Positions 26,664 to 37,534 are shown, counted from the stretch's first letter. The stretch: DNA of 54,421 nt from UMGS1933 sp045593405 (GCA_045593405.1 JAZNWN010000020.1:1-54421); one strand, 5' to 3'. Notes: a model not told the origin generated them from the sequence alone. Translations and numbers: made by a program.

Positions 26664-29490
26664 ATGATAAAACATACAAAAAACAAAACAAATAAAATAA
26701 TAATATTATTAATTGTAGTAACACTTTGTAGTTTTACTATGCCTAATTATGCCTATGCAGCTGGAATAAATGGAGGAAGTTTCTTTACACCAATAGCTGA
26801 ATTTATTGCTTGGGTAGCAGATTTAGCAATAGAGGCATTTCAATCTATAGGTATTGGTGATAATAATATAAAAATAGGAGAAAGTGATTATTATATTAGA
26901 TATTCTCCAGGAATTATATTCTCAGGGACAATACCTATGTTTGATATTAATTTTATAAAACCACAAGAAGATTATGTAGTAAAAAAATTGACATATCATC
27001 ATGAAAAAAAATTAGAAGAAGAGTTTTCTTTGAATGATTTAGGATTAGGAATGGCTAGTCGTAGAGGTGGACGGAAATGAAAATCCAGGGCTTCTTGTTG
27101 GAACAACAGTTCTTAAAACAATTTCTTCTCTTAATGCTTATGAGCTTTATGATAGATCTAGTGACTATAAATCTGGTATTATATATGATTTTTTTACAAC
27201 AGGACAATTTAAGGATGCAAAAGGTAATACACTAATATCTATAAGTAATATTCCAGAAGTTCAGTTTAATAATGATGATATTGAAGCAAGAAAGAACTTT
27301 GTTTTTCAAAGAAACCAAGAAAATATATATTGGAGTGAATTTTTTGGAGATGAACATATAACTGAATTGATGGGTATGACAGTACATCTTGAACAAGGGG
27401 ATATAGAAGAAAAGTTTGAACAAATTCTAGATGATTTTAAAATTGAAAATGTGAAATATGTTGATCTTAACAATTTAGGACAAAAATATGAAGTGACTAG
27501 CAACTATACTCCTCCGTTTGCGGTAAGCCTTTTTGATAAAGATACTAATATAGATAAAGGGGTAATAATTTTTGCTAAGTATTTATACGTTTATTATAAT
27601 AATGAAGATGATATTATAAAAGTAGTTTGTGAAATGGCTTATTTCTATGAGCCAGTTTATGAATCAAGTGGGGCAGTATACAACTATAATCTAAAAGATT
27701 TGAAAGGCTCTTGCTCTGTGGGATTATATGATTGCCAAGGTTATCAAACTATTGAGGCAGGTGAAACTATTACTCCGATATCAAAAATATTAAAAAATTT
27801 CGTTGGAACTTGGTATAGGGTTTTAAGAGAAGTTGCTTTAGTTGGTTTACTAGTAGTTCTTGTTTATGTGGCAATTAGAATGTTATTAAGTTCAACTTCA
27901 AAAGATAAAGCAAAATATAAAAAAATGCTTATAGATTATTTTATAGCAATATGCATAGTTTTTGTTCTTCAATATATTATAAGTTTAATATTAACTATAA
28001 CTAGTGCGATATCTAAATTTATTTCTGCAAATGTATTTGGTCCAAAAGGTGAAGATGAATTGATGTCATATATAAGAAATCAAATTGGCAGTGAACCAGA
28101 TTTTATGCGTGTATTTGCACAACTTGTAATGTATTTAGTACTAGTAGTATATACAATATTATTTTCAATACAATACTTAAAAAGGACAATTTATATGGCA
28201 TTTTTAACAATTATATCTCCACTTGTAGCATTTACATATCCATTAGATAAAATAAAAGATGGAAAAGCACAAGCATTTTCTGCATGGCTGAGAGAATTTA
28301 TTTATTCAGCTTTAGTACAACCAGTCCATTTGATTTTATATGTTATGATTGTTAGTACAGCTATAGATTTTGTAAAAGAAATTCCAATATATGCAATAGT
28401 AGTAATTGGATTCTTATTACCAGCAGAAAAATTTGTAAAGAAAATGTTTGGATTAGATAGAGCAAATACAGTAGGTAATATGGCATCTGCGTTTGGTGGA
28501 GCAGCAGTAATGAATGCAATAAATAAATTAGGAAAAAATGGACCAAAAGGGCCTAAAGGAAATGGTGGAGGAGATTCTGGAAGTTCAAATGAAAATTCAA
28601 AAATAAGAACAGCAAATCCAGGAGGAGCAGACCCATATGATGCATTAAGAAGTAAGGAAAATACAGGTGCAAGTGCAGCCCAAGGAGATTCTGTAGGAGT
28701 AGCTAAAAGTAGTAGTTCAACTGAAACTGGAAATGCAAATGTAAGAGCACAAAAACAAGTAAATCTAGTAAGTAAATCAGGAAGCACAGAAACAGGAAAT
28801 AGTACTGCAAATTCAGAAGGAACAAAAAGAAATATAAAAAATAAACCAAACAGAATGAAACAAGCAGGATCTGGAGTAGGAAATGTAGCAAAAAAATATG
28901 TGTTTAATAAAAACACAGGAAAGAAAATACTAAAAGGAGGGGCAAAATTAGCAGGAGCAGCAACACTAGGAACAATAGGGTTAGCAGCAGGAATAGCAAC
29001 AGGAGAACCAGAAAATGCATTAGCAGGAGCACTAGGAGGAATAGCAGCAGGGAAAAGAGTAGGAGGAAACCTAGTAGATGGTGGAGCAAATATGCTAAAA
29101 GGAGCAAAAGACGGAATAACAGGTTTAGCAGATACATTTAATGAAGGAAAATATGGCCAAGAAGAATATGCAAGAATGAAATATGATAAAGAATTCATGA
29201 AAAGCAAAGGATATAAAGACTTAATAAATAAATATCCAGGGCAAGAAGGAAATATAGAAGAATTCTTAAATGCAGGAATAACAGACACAAATAAAATGGG
29301 AACAGCAATGAAAAATATAAAAGCAAATAAATATAGTGCTCAAGAAGCAATAGCATATATGAAGCTTGCAGAAAAATGCCCAGATGAAATACTATATAAT
29401 GAAGAAAGTTTTAGAGAATATTTATCATCAAGAGGGATACCAGAGGGTCAAGCAGAACAAATAAGAAAAGGAATAGTAGATTTTAAATAA
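26664..29490 (+). CDS. VirB6-like polytopic T4SS protein D, read through a +1 frameshift at CGGA
   Basis: Skipping one base at 27072 gives a 941-residue protein. N-terminal order: signal-like helix ending near AYAA, YIRYSPGIIFSGTIPMFDINF, LGLGMASRRGG, the shift, GNENPGLLVG and SGIIYDFFTTGQ. The VirB6 core follows (WYRVLREVALVGLLVVLVYV, QYLKRTIYMAFLTIISP, YPLDKIKDGKAQA), then the linker and C-terminal domain, almost identical in DNA to protein B. Protein B reads LGLGMEGNKNPGLLVG over the same interval, so a single residue (Gly) is expected at the shift. The zero frame would stop after 138 residues. Confidence 0.8.
27072..27075 (+). other. CGGA +1 recoding site 4 (virB6-D)
   Basis: The zero frame reads GGT GGA CGG then A. 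Skipping the C gives GGA GGA AAT GAA, which aligns with GNKNPG of protein B. Confidence 0.8.
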
Positions 29491-29504
29491 AAGGAGGAAA
29501 AGGC

Positions 29505-31566
29505 ATGATAAAACCTACAAAAAGCAAAACAAATAAAATAATAATATTAGTAGTAATAATAATGATGTGTAACTTTATTATGCCTAATTACTCTCATGCG
29601 GGAATAGTAGAAGATTGGATTGTAAACCCAATTTTAACTGCATTTGCAAGATTACTTTTAACTATACCAGATGCATTGTTTAGTGGATTACAAGGAATTT
29701 TTTTAGGGGATAGTTCTATAGAAACAACAGATGCAGATGGAAATAATACTACTTATTATATTAAATTTGCGCCAGGAGCAATTTTTGCAGGTAGAATACC
29801 TATGTTTGATATAAATTTTATAAGTCCAGACTCTAGTTCTTCTTTGGCTGGGAAACTACAAATTACCATAGCTACATGGTACAGAGTAATGAGAGATGTT
29901 TCTTTAGTAGGTTTACTTTCTATTTTAGTATATATTGCAATTAGAATTATAATGAGTTCTGCAACAAGAGATAGAGCAAAATATAAAAAAATGTTAGGAA
30001 ATTGGTTTGCAGCAATTTGTTTACTTTTTGTATTACATTTTATGATGTCTTTAGTTTTTACTGCAACACGGAGCAATAACTGATGTTCTTGGAAAATCTG
30101 TAAATACACCAGATGGGGCAGATAAAATAGTAAGTGGAATAAGAAATGAGATAGAGGAACAAATAGATGGTGAAAATTTTTATAATGCATTTTTTAATAT
30201 TTTATTATATATGGTATTATTAAGCTATACAATTTCTTTTGGATTCCAGTATTTAAAAAGGGTTATTTATGTAGCATTTTTAACATTAGTAGCACCTCTA
30301 ATATCACTAACATATCCACTAGATAAAATAAAAGATGGAAAAGCACAAGCTTTTGAGGTTTGGTTAAAAGAATTTATATTTAATGTATTATTACAAGTAG
30401 TACATTTACTATTATATTATGTATTAATTACATCTGCAGGAGATTTAGCAGATACGAATATAATATATGCATTAGTTGCAATGGGATCATTATTGCCAGC
30501 AGAAAAGTTTATCAGAAAATTATTTGGTTTAGAAAGCTCTACTTCAATGGGTAAAATGGCATCTGCTTTAGGTGGTGCAGCAATAATGAACTCAATAAAC
30601 AAACTTGGTTCAAAAGGCCCAAAAGGCCCAAAGGGAGCTGGTGGACAAGCAGGTGGAGCTGGGAATACAGCAAAAATAAGAACAGCAAATCCAGGAGGAG
30701 CAGACCCATATGATGCATTAAGAAATAAAGATAACACAAATGCAAGAGTAGCTCAAGCAGGAGCGCCAAGTGGAACTGAAAATACTAGTGCAAATAGAGC
30801 TGAAAATGCAAATGTAAGAGCACAAAATCAAGCAAAACCAGTAAATGAAGCAGGAAACACAGAAACAGCAAATAATAGTACTGCAAATTCAGAAGGAACA
30901 AAGAGAAATATAAAAAACAAACCAAGTGTATGGAAACAAGTAGGCTCAGGAGCAGGAAATGTAGTAAAAAGATATGTATTAAATAAAAATACAGGAAAGA
31001 AGATATTAAGAGGAGGAGCAAAATTAGCAGGAGCAGCAACACTAGGAACAATAGGGTTAGCAGCAGGAATAGCAACAGGAGAACCAGAAAATGCATTAGC
31101 AGGGGCCCTAGGAGGAATAGCAGCAGGAAAAAGAGTTGGAGGAAACCTAGTAGATGGTGGAGCAAATCTACTTAATGGAGCAAAAAATGGAATAATAGGT
31201 TTAGGAGATACATTTAATGAAGGCAAATATGGCCAAGAAGAATATGCAAGAATGAAATATGATAAAGAATTCATGAAAAGCAAAGAATATAAAGATTTAA
31301 TAAATAAATATCCAGGGCAAGAAGGAAATATAGAAGAATTCTTAAATGCAGGAATAACAGACACAAAAAAAATAGGGACAGCAATGAAGAGAATAAAAGA
31401 GAAAAAATATAATGCTCAAGAAGCAATAGCATATATGAAACTTGCAGAGAAATGTCCAGATGAAATATTATATAAAGAAGAAAGTTTTAGAAATTATTTA
31501 ACATCAAGAGGAATACCAGAAGAGGGGGCAGAAGAGATAAGAAAAGCAATAGTGGATTTTAAATAA
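29505..31566 (+). CDS. VirB6-like polytopic T4SS protein E, read through a +1 frameshift at CGGA
   Basis: With the shift at 30069 this is a 686-residue protein, shorter than B-D because the large N-terminal insert is missing. YIKFAPGAIFAGRIPMFDINF is followed within ~25 residues by the core WYRVMRDVSLVGLLSILVYI. The shift falls inside the core, after MMSLVFTAT, and restores GAITDVLGKS. Paralogues read TVTKSISDV (A) and QISQAICDV (B) here, so one residue is expected. The frame then gives FQYLKRVIYVAFLTLVAP and YPLDKIKDGKAQA, the linker, the Gly-rich stretch and the shared C-terminal domain. No stop occurs between the shift and 31566. Confidence 0.8.
30069..30072 (+). other. CGGA +1 recoding site 5 (virB6-E)
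   Basis: The zero frame reads GCA ACA CGG then A and soon meets TGA. Skipping the C gives ACA GGA GCA ATA ACT GAT and keeps the membrane core intact. Confidence 0.8.
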
Positions 31567-31582
31567 AAGGAGGAGGTTTTTT

Positions 31583-32509
31583 GTGAGAGGTATTATTGGA
31601 AAATATAATAGGAATAGAAAAATCATATGGTTTATTGTTGGTATAATTATTGCTAGTATTAGTTTAATACATATTATTAATTACGAATTTAAACAAGAAC
31701 ATTTACAAATGGCAAGTAATAATTTAGCTGTAATTAATGAACAATTTTATGATAGTAGTTATTCAGTAATATCTTCACAAAAAATAGAAGAATCAACAAA
31801 TAAAGAATTAACTAATATTATAAAACAATTTATTAATTATTGTAATAATGGTGATTATGATAAAGCATATGAGATGTTGTCATTAGATTGCAAAGAGGTT
31901 TTATACCCTACATTAGAAGATTTTAAAACGAATTATTGCAAATATAATTTTAGTGAAAGAAAAACATATAATATGCAATCTTGGATTACTTATGATAACA
32001 AAAATATATATTTAGTAGAATTAACAGAAGATATGCTAACAACAGGAAAAGTTTCTAATATAAAAAAACAAGATTATTATACTGTTATAGATGAAGATGG
32101 TAAATACTATTTAAATATAGCTGGTTTTATAGAAAAAAATAATATAAATACTTCTAAAGAAGTAGACTCAGTAGAAATTGAAATACAAAGTGAAGAACTT
32201 TTTATAGATTATGTAAATTTAAATATAAGAGTTAATAATAAAACTAAAAATAAAATTTTATTAGATAGTGGAAGAAAATCTGATACTGTTTTTGTAACAG
32301 ATTCAGCAGGCATAGAATATATATCTTATCTTTTTGAAAGTGAAAATTATGAGCTTGTTGTACCAACAAAAAATTCAAAAACATTAAAAATAAAGTTTAT
32401 GAAGGTTTTTAAAGAAGATAGAGATATTAAAACAGTTAATTTTAAAGATATAGTTTTAAATTATGAAAAAAACAATCCTAAAATTCTAGATATAGAAATC
32501 AAATTGTAA
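31583..32509 (+). CDS. Bitopic membrane protein with an NTF2-like (VirB8/TcpC-like) region
   Basis: This 308-residue protein has a basic cytoplasmic N-terminus, one membrane helix (KIIWFIVGIIIASISLIHII) and an extracytoplasmic remainder. Residues ~75-120 (FINYCNNGDYDKAYEMLS followed by YPTLEDFKTNY) have the NTF2-like pattern of VirB8/TcpC proteins, the periplasm-equivalent scaffold of T4SSs. A beta-rich C-terminal part follows (IEIQSEELFIDYVNLNIRVN, IKFMKVF). The start is GTG with AAAGGAGGAGG upstream, 16 bases after virB6-E. The VirB8-like role is inferred from topology and locus, not from a catalytic motif. Confidence 0.55.
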   Translation: MRGIIGKYNRNRKIIWFIVGIIIASISLIHIINYEFKQEHLQMASNNLAVINEQFYDSSYSVISSQKIEESTNKELTNIIKQFINYCNNGDYDKAYEMLSLDCKEVLYPTLEDFKTNYCKYNFSERKTYNMQSWITYDNKNIYLVELTEDMLTTGKVSNIKKQDYYTVIDEDGKYYLNIAGFIEKNNINTSKEVDSVEIEIQSEELFIDYVNLNIRVNNKTKNKILLDSGRKSDTVFVTDSAGIEYISYLFESENYELVVPTKNSKTLKIKFMKVFKEDRDIKTVNFKDIVLNYEKNNPKILDIEIKL

Positions 32510-32523
32510 AAGAGGTGATAAAA

Positions 32524-35500
32524 GTGGAAGAAGAAAACAAGAAAAAAGATAATGGACCTAAGGTTATGCAAGCAGAAGGAGAAAAACCACAGCAAATAAA
32601 AGAAAAAATAGATAATACAAAAAATAAAACTCAAAAAATAAAAAAAATAATTGAGTTTATGAAAAAACATCCTCTTTTAGCAAAAATGATATTTTGGGTA
32701 GTTTTAGCAGTTATAATAATTATTATATTTATCTCAATTATTTATACAATAACTACTGAAAAATTTTCTGGTGCAAGTCAGACAATAACAGCTATAAATC
32801 AATCTATAAAAAATATTAATTCATCATCAGGTTCAAGTGGAGAAGGAGAAGCAACAGACCTAAACTATGTTGAGTCAGGAGCAAACATAGAAGGCAATAA
32901 ATATGTATTAAAATTTGGAAATTATTCAGTAGAAGAAAAAAAACAAAGAGTTCAGAAAATGAAAGAAAGTTTAGCAAAAAGAGATATAGAAATATATTCT
33001 AACCAATGTCTTCTATTTTTATATGAATTAAAACAAAATGGTTTAGATATATCTTTATATACAAAAGGTGATTTAGAAGCAATATATATGTTTTATAAAG
33101 CACAAATAGCTACAAATTGTATAGATTTAAGAAGTGTAGAAGAATCTTATGATGCTGAAGGAAATTATATATATCCTGATAATTCAATAGTACCACAATA
33201 TACAGATGAAAAAGGAAAAACAAAATTTGGATACGGTGAAGAAAACTATGATGAAAATAATTTTAATGATGATGTTGTATATGGTACAGTAAGAATTCAA
33301 AGAATGACTTATAATGCAGATGTAAGTGGTGCAAATGAAGGTAAAATAAGTAATTTATCATATATAAGTTATACAGAATTTGATAATTTATTAAAAAATA
33401 ATAAAAAAGATGCTCTTAAGTATTTTACTATAGATAGTGATTATAATTTAATTGTTGCTGGAGATAGTAGGGTAACAACAGTATATAATCTTTCTGGATT
33501 AGATGAATATACAGATGAGGAGCAGGATGAAATAAAGGGTAAATACCCAAATGGACAAATAGTAGAAGATGTTTATAGAGCAGAAGAAGTACAATATAAT
33601 GTTTATAAATGTAAAAGTATTCCATACCAAGATTATATTTCTAAATATAGTATGAATTTTGAGTTTTTAATGTCTTTACTTGCAACAACAGATGATGATA
33701 CTTTTAGTAAAGAAATTGCAAAAATTGCTGAAAAAAGTTATATGGTAATTACTCTACACGAAGAATACTCTAAATTATTAACAACTGTTACAACAGATTA
33801 TACTAATCATGAAAAAATATATGCAGAAATAGATGCTGAATATTCAGCAAAAAGAACAGAAGAAGTACAAACAGAAGTTGCAATATCTATTGAAACAGAG
33901 GCAGAAGATGGAACAAAAATTAAAAAAACTGTTGATACATTATTAAGTGAAAATCACTGGAATGATGTAGAAGATAAAAGTACAGAAGAGATTGCAGTAG
34001 AAAATAGTAGAGGGAATATAACTCATTACGAAAAAACATATACATGGACATATGAAGAAAATGGTGAAAAAAAGGAATATAAATTAGAAACAATAAAAAG
34101 AAATACAACAGAAACAGCAATAAAATTTGTATATCTAAAAACTGAAGAACAAGAAAAGGAATATGAAAATGAGGTAAAAAACATATTTCTAACAAAAGAC
34201 AGAACCTTTATAAAAGATGGATATCCTTTAGATGAAATAAAAAACTTACCACCTATATCTTCTGAAGAAGGAGAAGTTCTAGCTAATAGTCATTTAGAAA
34301 ATTTAGCAGAAAATACTAAAAAAATAACTAAGGAATATAGATTAGTAGAAGAAACTACAACTGAGACTAATAATTATAAAATAGAACTTACAGAAGTTGA
34401 TAACTGGTACCAAACTTATAAAAAAACATATTCAACTGTGCAAGAAATACCGATAGGAAGTGACCCAACGGAATATGAGGAAGAATTGGAAATAAAATCA
34501 GACAATATAGGTACAAGAACAATAACAGATACAGATGTAATTAATGAAATAGACTATATTGGAGAAATTACTGAAGACACTAAAAATGATTTTATAAAAA
34601 CTGAAGTTGGTAAAGACGATTTATATGACATGACTTTTGATATAGTTAAAGTGGAAGAGAACTTCTATAAATATGGGTATGCAAATATAAAAACTGAAAG
34701 TGAAGGAACAAAATATGCAAAAGGAGAAGATGCAACAGAAGAAGTAAAAATAAAAGTTCAAAATGATAATACAAGAGCACTTTTAACAATAACTGCAGAT
34801 GCAAATAGTAGTAATAAAGAAGCACAAGGAGAAGATACTGAAAAAATATATGGTATAACAGATGAAGCTAAAAATAGTTTTTTATATGTATATGATAAAT
34901 ACGATTCAGTTCAAGATACTTTTGCTAGTATAGATGAGTGGACTTATGAAATGCTAGATAGTAGAGGAGCAAGTATTACTACAACAAACTTATTAAAATA
35001 CTTACTTTTCCTATATGATGGTACAGATTTAGGAATAACTGAATATGACTTAAATTTATTTAGACCAGATGAGTTTAAAAATGCAAATGAATCAGTGTTA
35101 TTATTAAAAAAATATATTCATGCATGGGAACATGGTAGCCCACCACCAACAAATGAAGAAGGAACATGTTATATAATAGAAGATGATGGTGTTGGACATC
35201 CAACAGTAGGGTATGGTATAGACATTGAGAATAGTGGATATAAAAGCGCATTTATAGAAGCAGGATACCCAACTGAAATTGGAGGAGAAGTACCAATAGA
35301 TTTTGTAGATGGAATTGAAGAACAAATTCTGGAAAACATGTCAACACAAGTTAGATCATTAGTTTCTGACTTAAATTTAACAGAATATCAAATAAATGCA
35401 CTAATTAGTAGGGCATATAATTGTGGGGTTTATGGAGCAGTTGAGACAGTAAGAAATGGAAAATCATTTAAAGATGCTTATCTGGCATTTTGGAATCAAG

Positions 35501-36171
35501 CGGAAGATGATAAGTTTAGTGAAAAAGATAGTGCTCTTGTAAATTATGAACATGAATTATATACAACATATATGTCATCACCTGTTACTTCTGAAGGAGA
35601 GTATTTAGCCGGATTAGAAAGAAGAAGAAAATCGGAATGGGTATTATTTCAAACAGGATATTATGACATAATAGATAGTTGGCATATTTCTGGAGGAAAA
35701 ATAATAGAATGTGCAAAATATATACATGAGTATATGGAAGAAAATTCATATACATATTGTGTTGTTAGTAATGTTGATGGAGATGAGTGTAGCCAATATG
35801 GTAAAAGTCATGGTTTAAATACAACATTTGAAAAATCAAAAAGTGAACATCATAATACATGTTGTGCAACATACGTTTCTTGGGTATTACAAATGGCTGG
35901 GTATGTTACAGAGGAAGAACATATAGAAAATAATTTAAATGGTGCACATAATATGAAAAACTTTTTGGAGAGTAAAGGATGGGAAAAAATAACTAATTAT
36001 CAAGATTTAGAACCAGGAGATATTTTATACTATAGTAGAGGACATGTTGAAATTTATGCTGGAGATGATACAATATATAATGCTGGTACTGGATGGGCAA
36101 TTAGAGAACCTTCACCATATTATAAAAGTTCTATTTCATCTATGACATCTGCTTATAGAGCACCAAATTAA
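32524..36171 (+). CDS. Very large T4SS peptidoglycan hydrolase: lysozyme-like plus NlpC/P60 domains
   Basis: This 1215-residue protein starts at the GTG at 32524, six bases past GGTGAT. A charged cytoplasmic segment of ~50 residues, one membrane helix (FWVVLAVIIIIIFISIIY) and a ~770-residue acidic extracellular region of unknown fold come first. A GH24-like lysozyme domain at ~860-1000 is recognised from HAWEHGSPP, HPTVGYGIDIENSG and YQINALISRAYNCG. A C-terminal NlpC/P60 domain at ~1110-1210 has the catalytic Cys region NTCCATYVSWVLQMAG and His in RGHVEIYAG. The same pair of activities occurs in CwlT/TcpG-type VirB1 counterparts that open the Gram-positive wall for T4SS assembly, but those are far shorter. 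Confidence 0.85.
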   Translation: MEEENKKKDNGPKVMQAEGEKPQQIKEKIDNTKNKTQKIKKIIEFMKKHPLLAKMIFWVVLAVIIIIIFISIIYTITTEKFSGASQTITAINQSIKNINSSSGSSGEGEATDLNYVESGANIEGNKYVLKFGNYSVEEKKQRVQKMKESLAKRDIEIYSNQCLLFLYELKQNGLDISLYTKGDLEAIYMFYKAQIATNCIDLRSVEESYDAEGNYIYPDNSIVPQYTDEKGKTKFGYGEENYDENNFNDDVVYGTVRIQRMTYNADVSGANEGKISNLSYISYTEFDNLLKNNKKDALKYFTIDSDYNLIVAGDSRVTTVYNLSGLDEYTDEEQDEIKGKYPNGQIVEDVYRAEEVQYNVYKCKSIPYQDYISKYSMNFEFLMSLLATTDDDTFSKEIAKIAEKSYMVITLHEEYSKLLTTVTTDYTNHEKIYAEIDAEYSAKRTEEVQTEVAISIETEAEDGTKIKKTVDTLLSENHWNDVEDKSTEEIAVENSRGNITHYEKTYTWTYEENGEKKEYKLETIKRNTTETAIKFVYLKTEEQEKEYENEVKNIFLTKDRTFIKDGYPLDEIKNLPPISSEEGEVLANSHLENLAENTKKITKEYRLVEETTTETNNYKIELTEVDNWYQTYKKTYSTVQEIPIGSDPTEYEEELEIKSDNIGTRTITDTDVINEIDYIGEITEDTKNDFIKTEVGKDDLYDMTFDIVKVEENFYKYGYANIKTESEGTKYAKGEDATEEVKIKVQNDNTRALLTITADANSSNKEAQGEDTEKIYGITDEAKNSFLYVYDKYDSVQDTFASIDEWTYEMLDSRGASITTTNLLKYLLFLYDGTDLGITEYDLNLFRPDEFKNANESVLLLKKYIHAWEHGSPPPTNEEGTCYIIEDDGVGHPTVGYGIDIENSGYKSAFIEAGYPTEIGGEVPIDFVDGIEEQILENMSTQVRSLVSDLNLTEYQINALISRAYNCGVYGAVETVRNGKSFKDAYLAFWNQAEDDKFSEKDSALVNYEHELYTTYMSSPVTSEGEYLAGLERRRKSEWVLFQTGYYDIIDSWHISGGKIIECAKYIHEYMEENSYTYCVVSNVDGDECSQYGKSHGLNTTFEKSKSEHHNTCCATYVSWVLQMAGYVTEEEHIENNLNGAHNMKNFLESKGWEKITNYQDLEPGDILYYSRGHVEIYAGDDTIYNAGTGWAIREPSPYYKSSISSMTSAYRAPN

Positions 36172-36189
36172 TATATATTGGAGGAAAGT

Positions 36190-37530
36190 ATGACAAAAGT
36201 TAAAAAATTGATTATATTTTTAATTATTATAGTATTAATTATTTTAATTGCTTTTGTAATATATAGAAACAGAGGAAAATTATTTCATGGGATTGAAGTA
36301 GCTGAAGATAATTATGTTTATGAAGAAAAACCTGGATTACAAAGAGTGAATATAAGAAATAACTATTATATAGTAAAAAATAATGTAACTAAATTTTATA
36401 CTGAGTATATAAATGCTTATAATATAGAAGACGGATATAAAATAATTGATGAAGATGTAAAAAAAACCATAGAACAACAGCAAAAAAAGTGTGCAGAAAA
36501 ACTATATGCTATGTTAGATAAACAATATATTGAGGATAATGAAATTACTAATGAGAACATATTAAGTAAATTGGGGAAAATAGGTGCATCAGAAATAAAT
36601 ATTACAGATATGTATGTAAGTGAAAAAAATATTAGAATGTCAGCGTATTTAGTTTATGGTACACTTAGAAATAAAAAGACAAGTGAAATTTCAGAATTTT
36701 CTATGATTGTAAAAGTAGATTCGGCAAATAAAACATTTAGTATATTCATGAAAGATTATGTTGAAAAACACTACAATAATATAAAAGAAGGAAATATATT
36801 ACAAATAGATTCTAGCAAAACAATTGAGAAAAATGACCATAATACTTATGAATATAAACATATTTCAGATTCAGAATATGTAGATGATTTATTTAACCAA
36901 TATAAAGAGGAGATATTGTTTAATCCAGAATTAGTATATAGTAAATTAGATGAGGAGTATAAAAATAAAAAGTTTGATTCATTAGAGGCCTTTATACAAT
37001 ACACTAAAAATAATATAAGACAAAATGTAGTCATGAGTTTAAACGAATATAAAAAAGAGAATGAAGATGGTTATACAAGATATGTTTGCTTAGATAAAAA
37101 TGGTAATAGCTATATATTTAGTGAAGAATCTGTTATGAATTACACTTTGATTTTAGATACTTATACCATTGACCTACCAGAATTTATAGAGAATTATTAT
37201 GGAATAGAACCAACAAATAAAGTCGCATTAAACATACAAAAAATATTTGATGCAATGAATGATAAAGACTATAAATATGTATATAGTAAAATGGCAGAAG
37301 GTTTTAAACAAAATTATTTTCCAACATTAGAAAGTTTTGAAGAATATGCCAAGGAAAATTTCTTTGAGAATAATATTGTTGATTATTTATATTACCAAAA
37401 AGAATCTGAAGAATATTATTCATACACAATTAAGGTTTTAGATGAAGATTCAGACAAAAGTAAGGTTCTAAAAATAATAATGTATTTAAAAGAAACAACA
37501 CAATTTGAATTTTCATTTAATGTAAATTAA
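36190..37530 (+). CDS. Bitopic membrane protein with repeated NTF2-like modules (second VirB8-like candidate)
   Basis: The start is the ATG at 36190, five bases after GGAGG; an in-frame TTG at 36178 overlaps that site. The 446-residue protein has one N-terminal membrane helix (KLIIFLIIIVLIILIAFVIY) and a long extracytoplasmic part. Two similar units are seen: EILFNPELVYSKLDEEYKNK with SLEAFIQYTKNNI at ~240-280, and IFDAMNDKDYKYVYSKMAEG with TLESFEEYAKENF at ~355-395. Both resemble the single unit in the protein at 31583. Tandem NTF2-like modules are characteristic of TcpC-like VirB8 counterparts in Gram-positive T4SSs. Assignment is by pattern only. Confidence 0.5.
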   Translation: MTKVKKLIIFLIIIVLIILIAFVIYRNRGKLFHGIEVAEDNYVYEEKPGLQRVNIRNNYYIVKNNVTKFYTEYINAYNIEDGYKIIDEDVKKTIEQQQKKCAEKLYAMLDKQYIEDNEITNENILSKLGKIGASEINITDMYVSEKNIRMSAYLVYGTLRNKKTSEISEFSMIVKVDSANKTFSIFMKDYVEKHYNNIKEGNILQIDSSKTIEKNDHNTYEYKHISDSEYVDDLFNQYKEEILFNPELVYSKLDEEYKNKKFDSLEAFIQYTKNNIRQNVVMSLNEYKKENEDGYTRYVCLDKNGNSYIFSEESVMNYTLILDTYTIDLPEFIENYYGIEPTNKVALNIQKIFDAMNDKDYKYVYSKMAEGFKQNYFPTLESFEEYAKENFFENNIVDYLYYQKESEEYYSYTIKVLDEDSDKSKVLKIIMYLKETTQFEFSFNVN

Positions 37531-37534
37531 GAAT

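Larger units (their letters stand above)
23545..31566 (+). repeat. Four near-identical ~580-base direct repeats at the 3' ends of virB6-B to -E
   Basis: Approximate blocks are 23545-24136, 26050-26649, 28895-29490 and 30965-31566. Each encodes the Gly-rich stretch and C-terminal helical domain and differs by only scattered bases. B and D also share a ~115-base block (23185-23300 and 28535-28650). The stop-to-start junctions before C, D and E are identical. The DNA-level identity implies recent duplication or gene conversion. Confidence 0.85.

Noticed and set aside
23035..31364. Long minus-strand open frames opposite the virB6 genes
   Set aside because: They mirror the A-rich Gly/Ala codons of the true genes as Pro/Ala/Phe-rich strings and recur in each repeat; no ribosome-binding sites or domains.
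18515..31566. VirB6-like C-termini as polymorphic toxins
   Set aside because: Polymorphic toxins have variable C-termini and adjacent immunity genes. Here the C-termini are the conserved part, the N-termini vary, and no small immunity-like genes lie between them.
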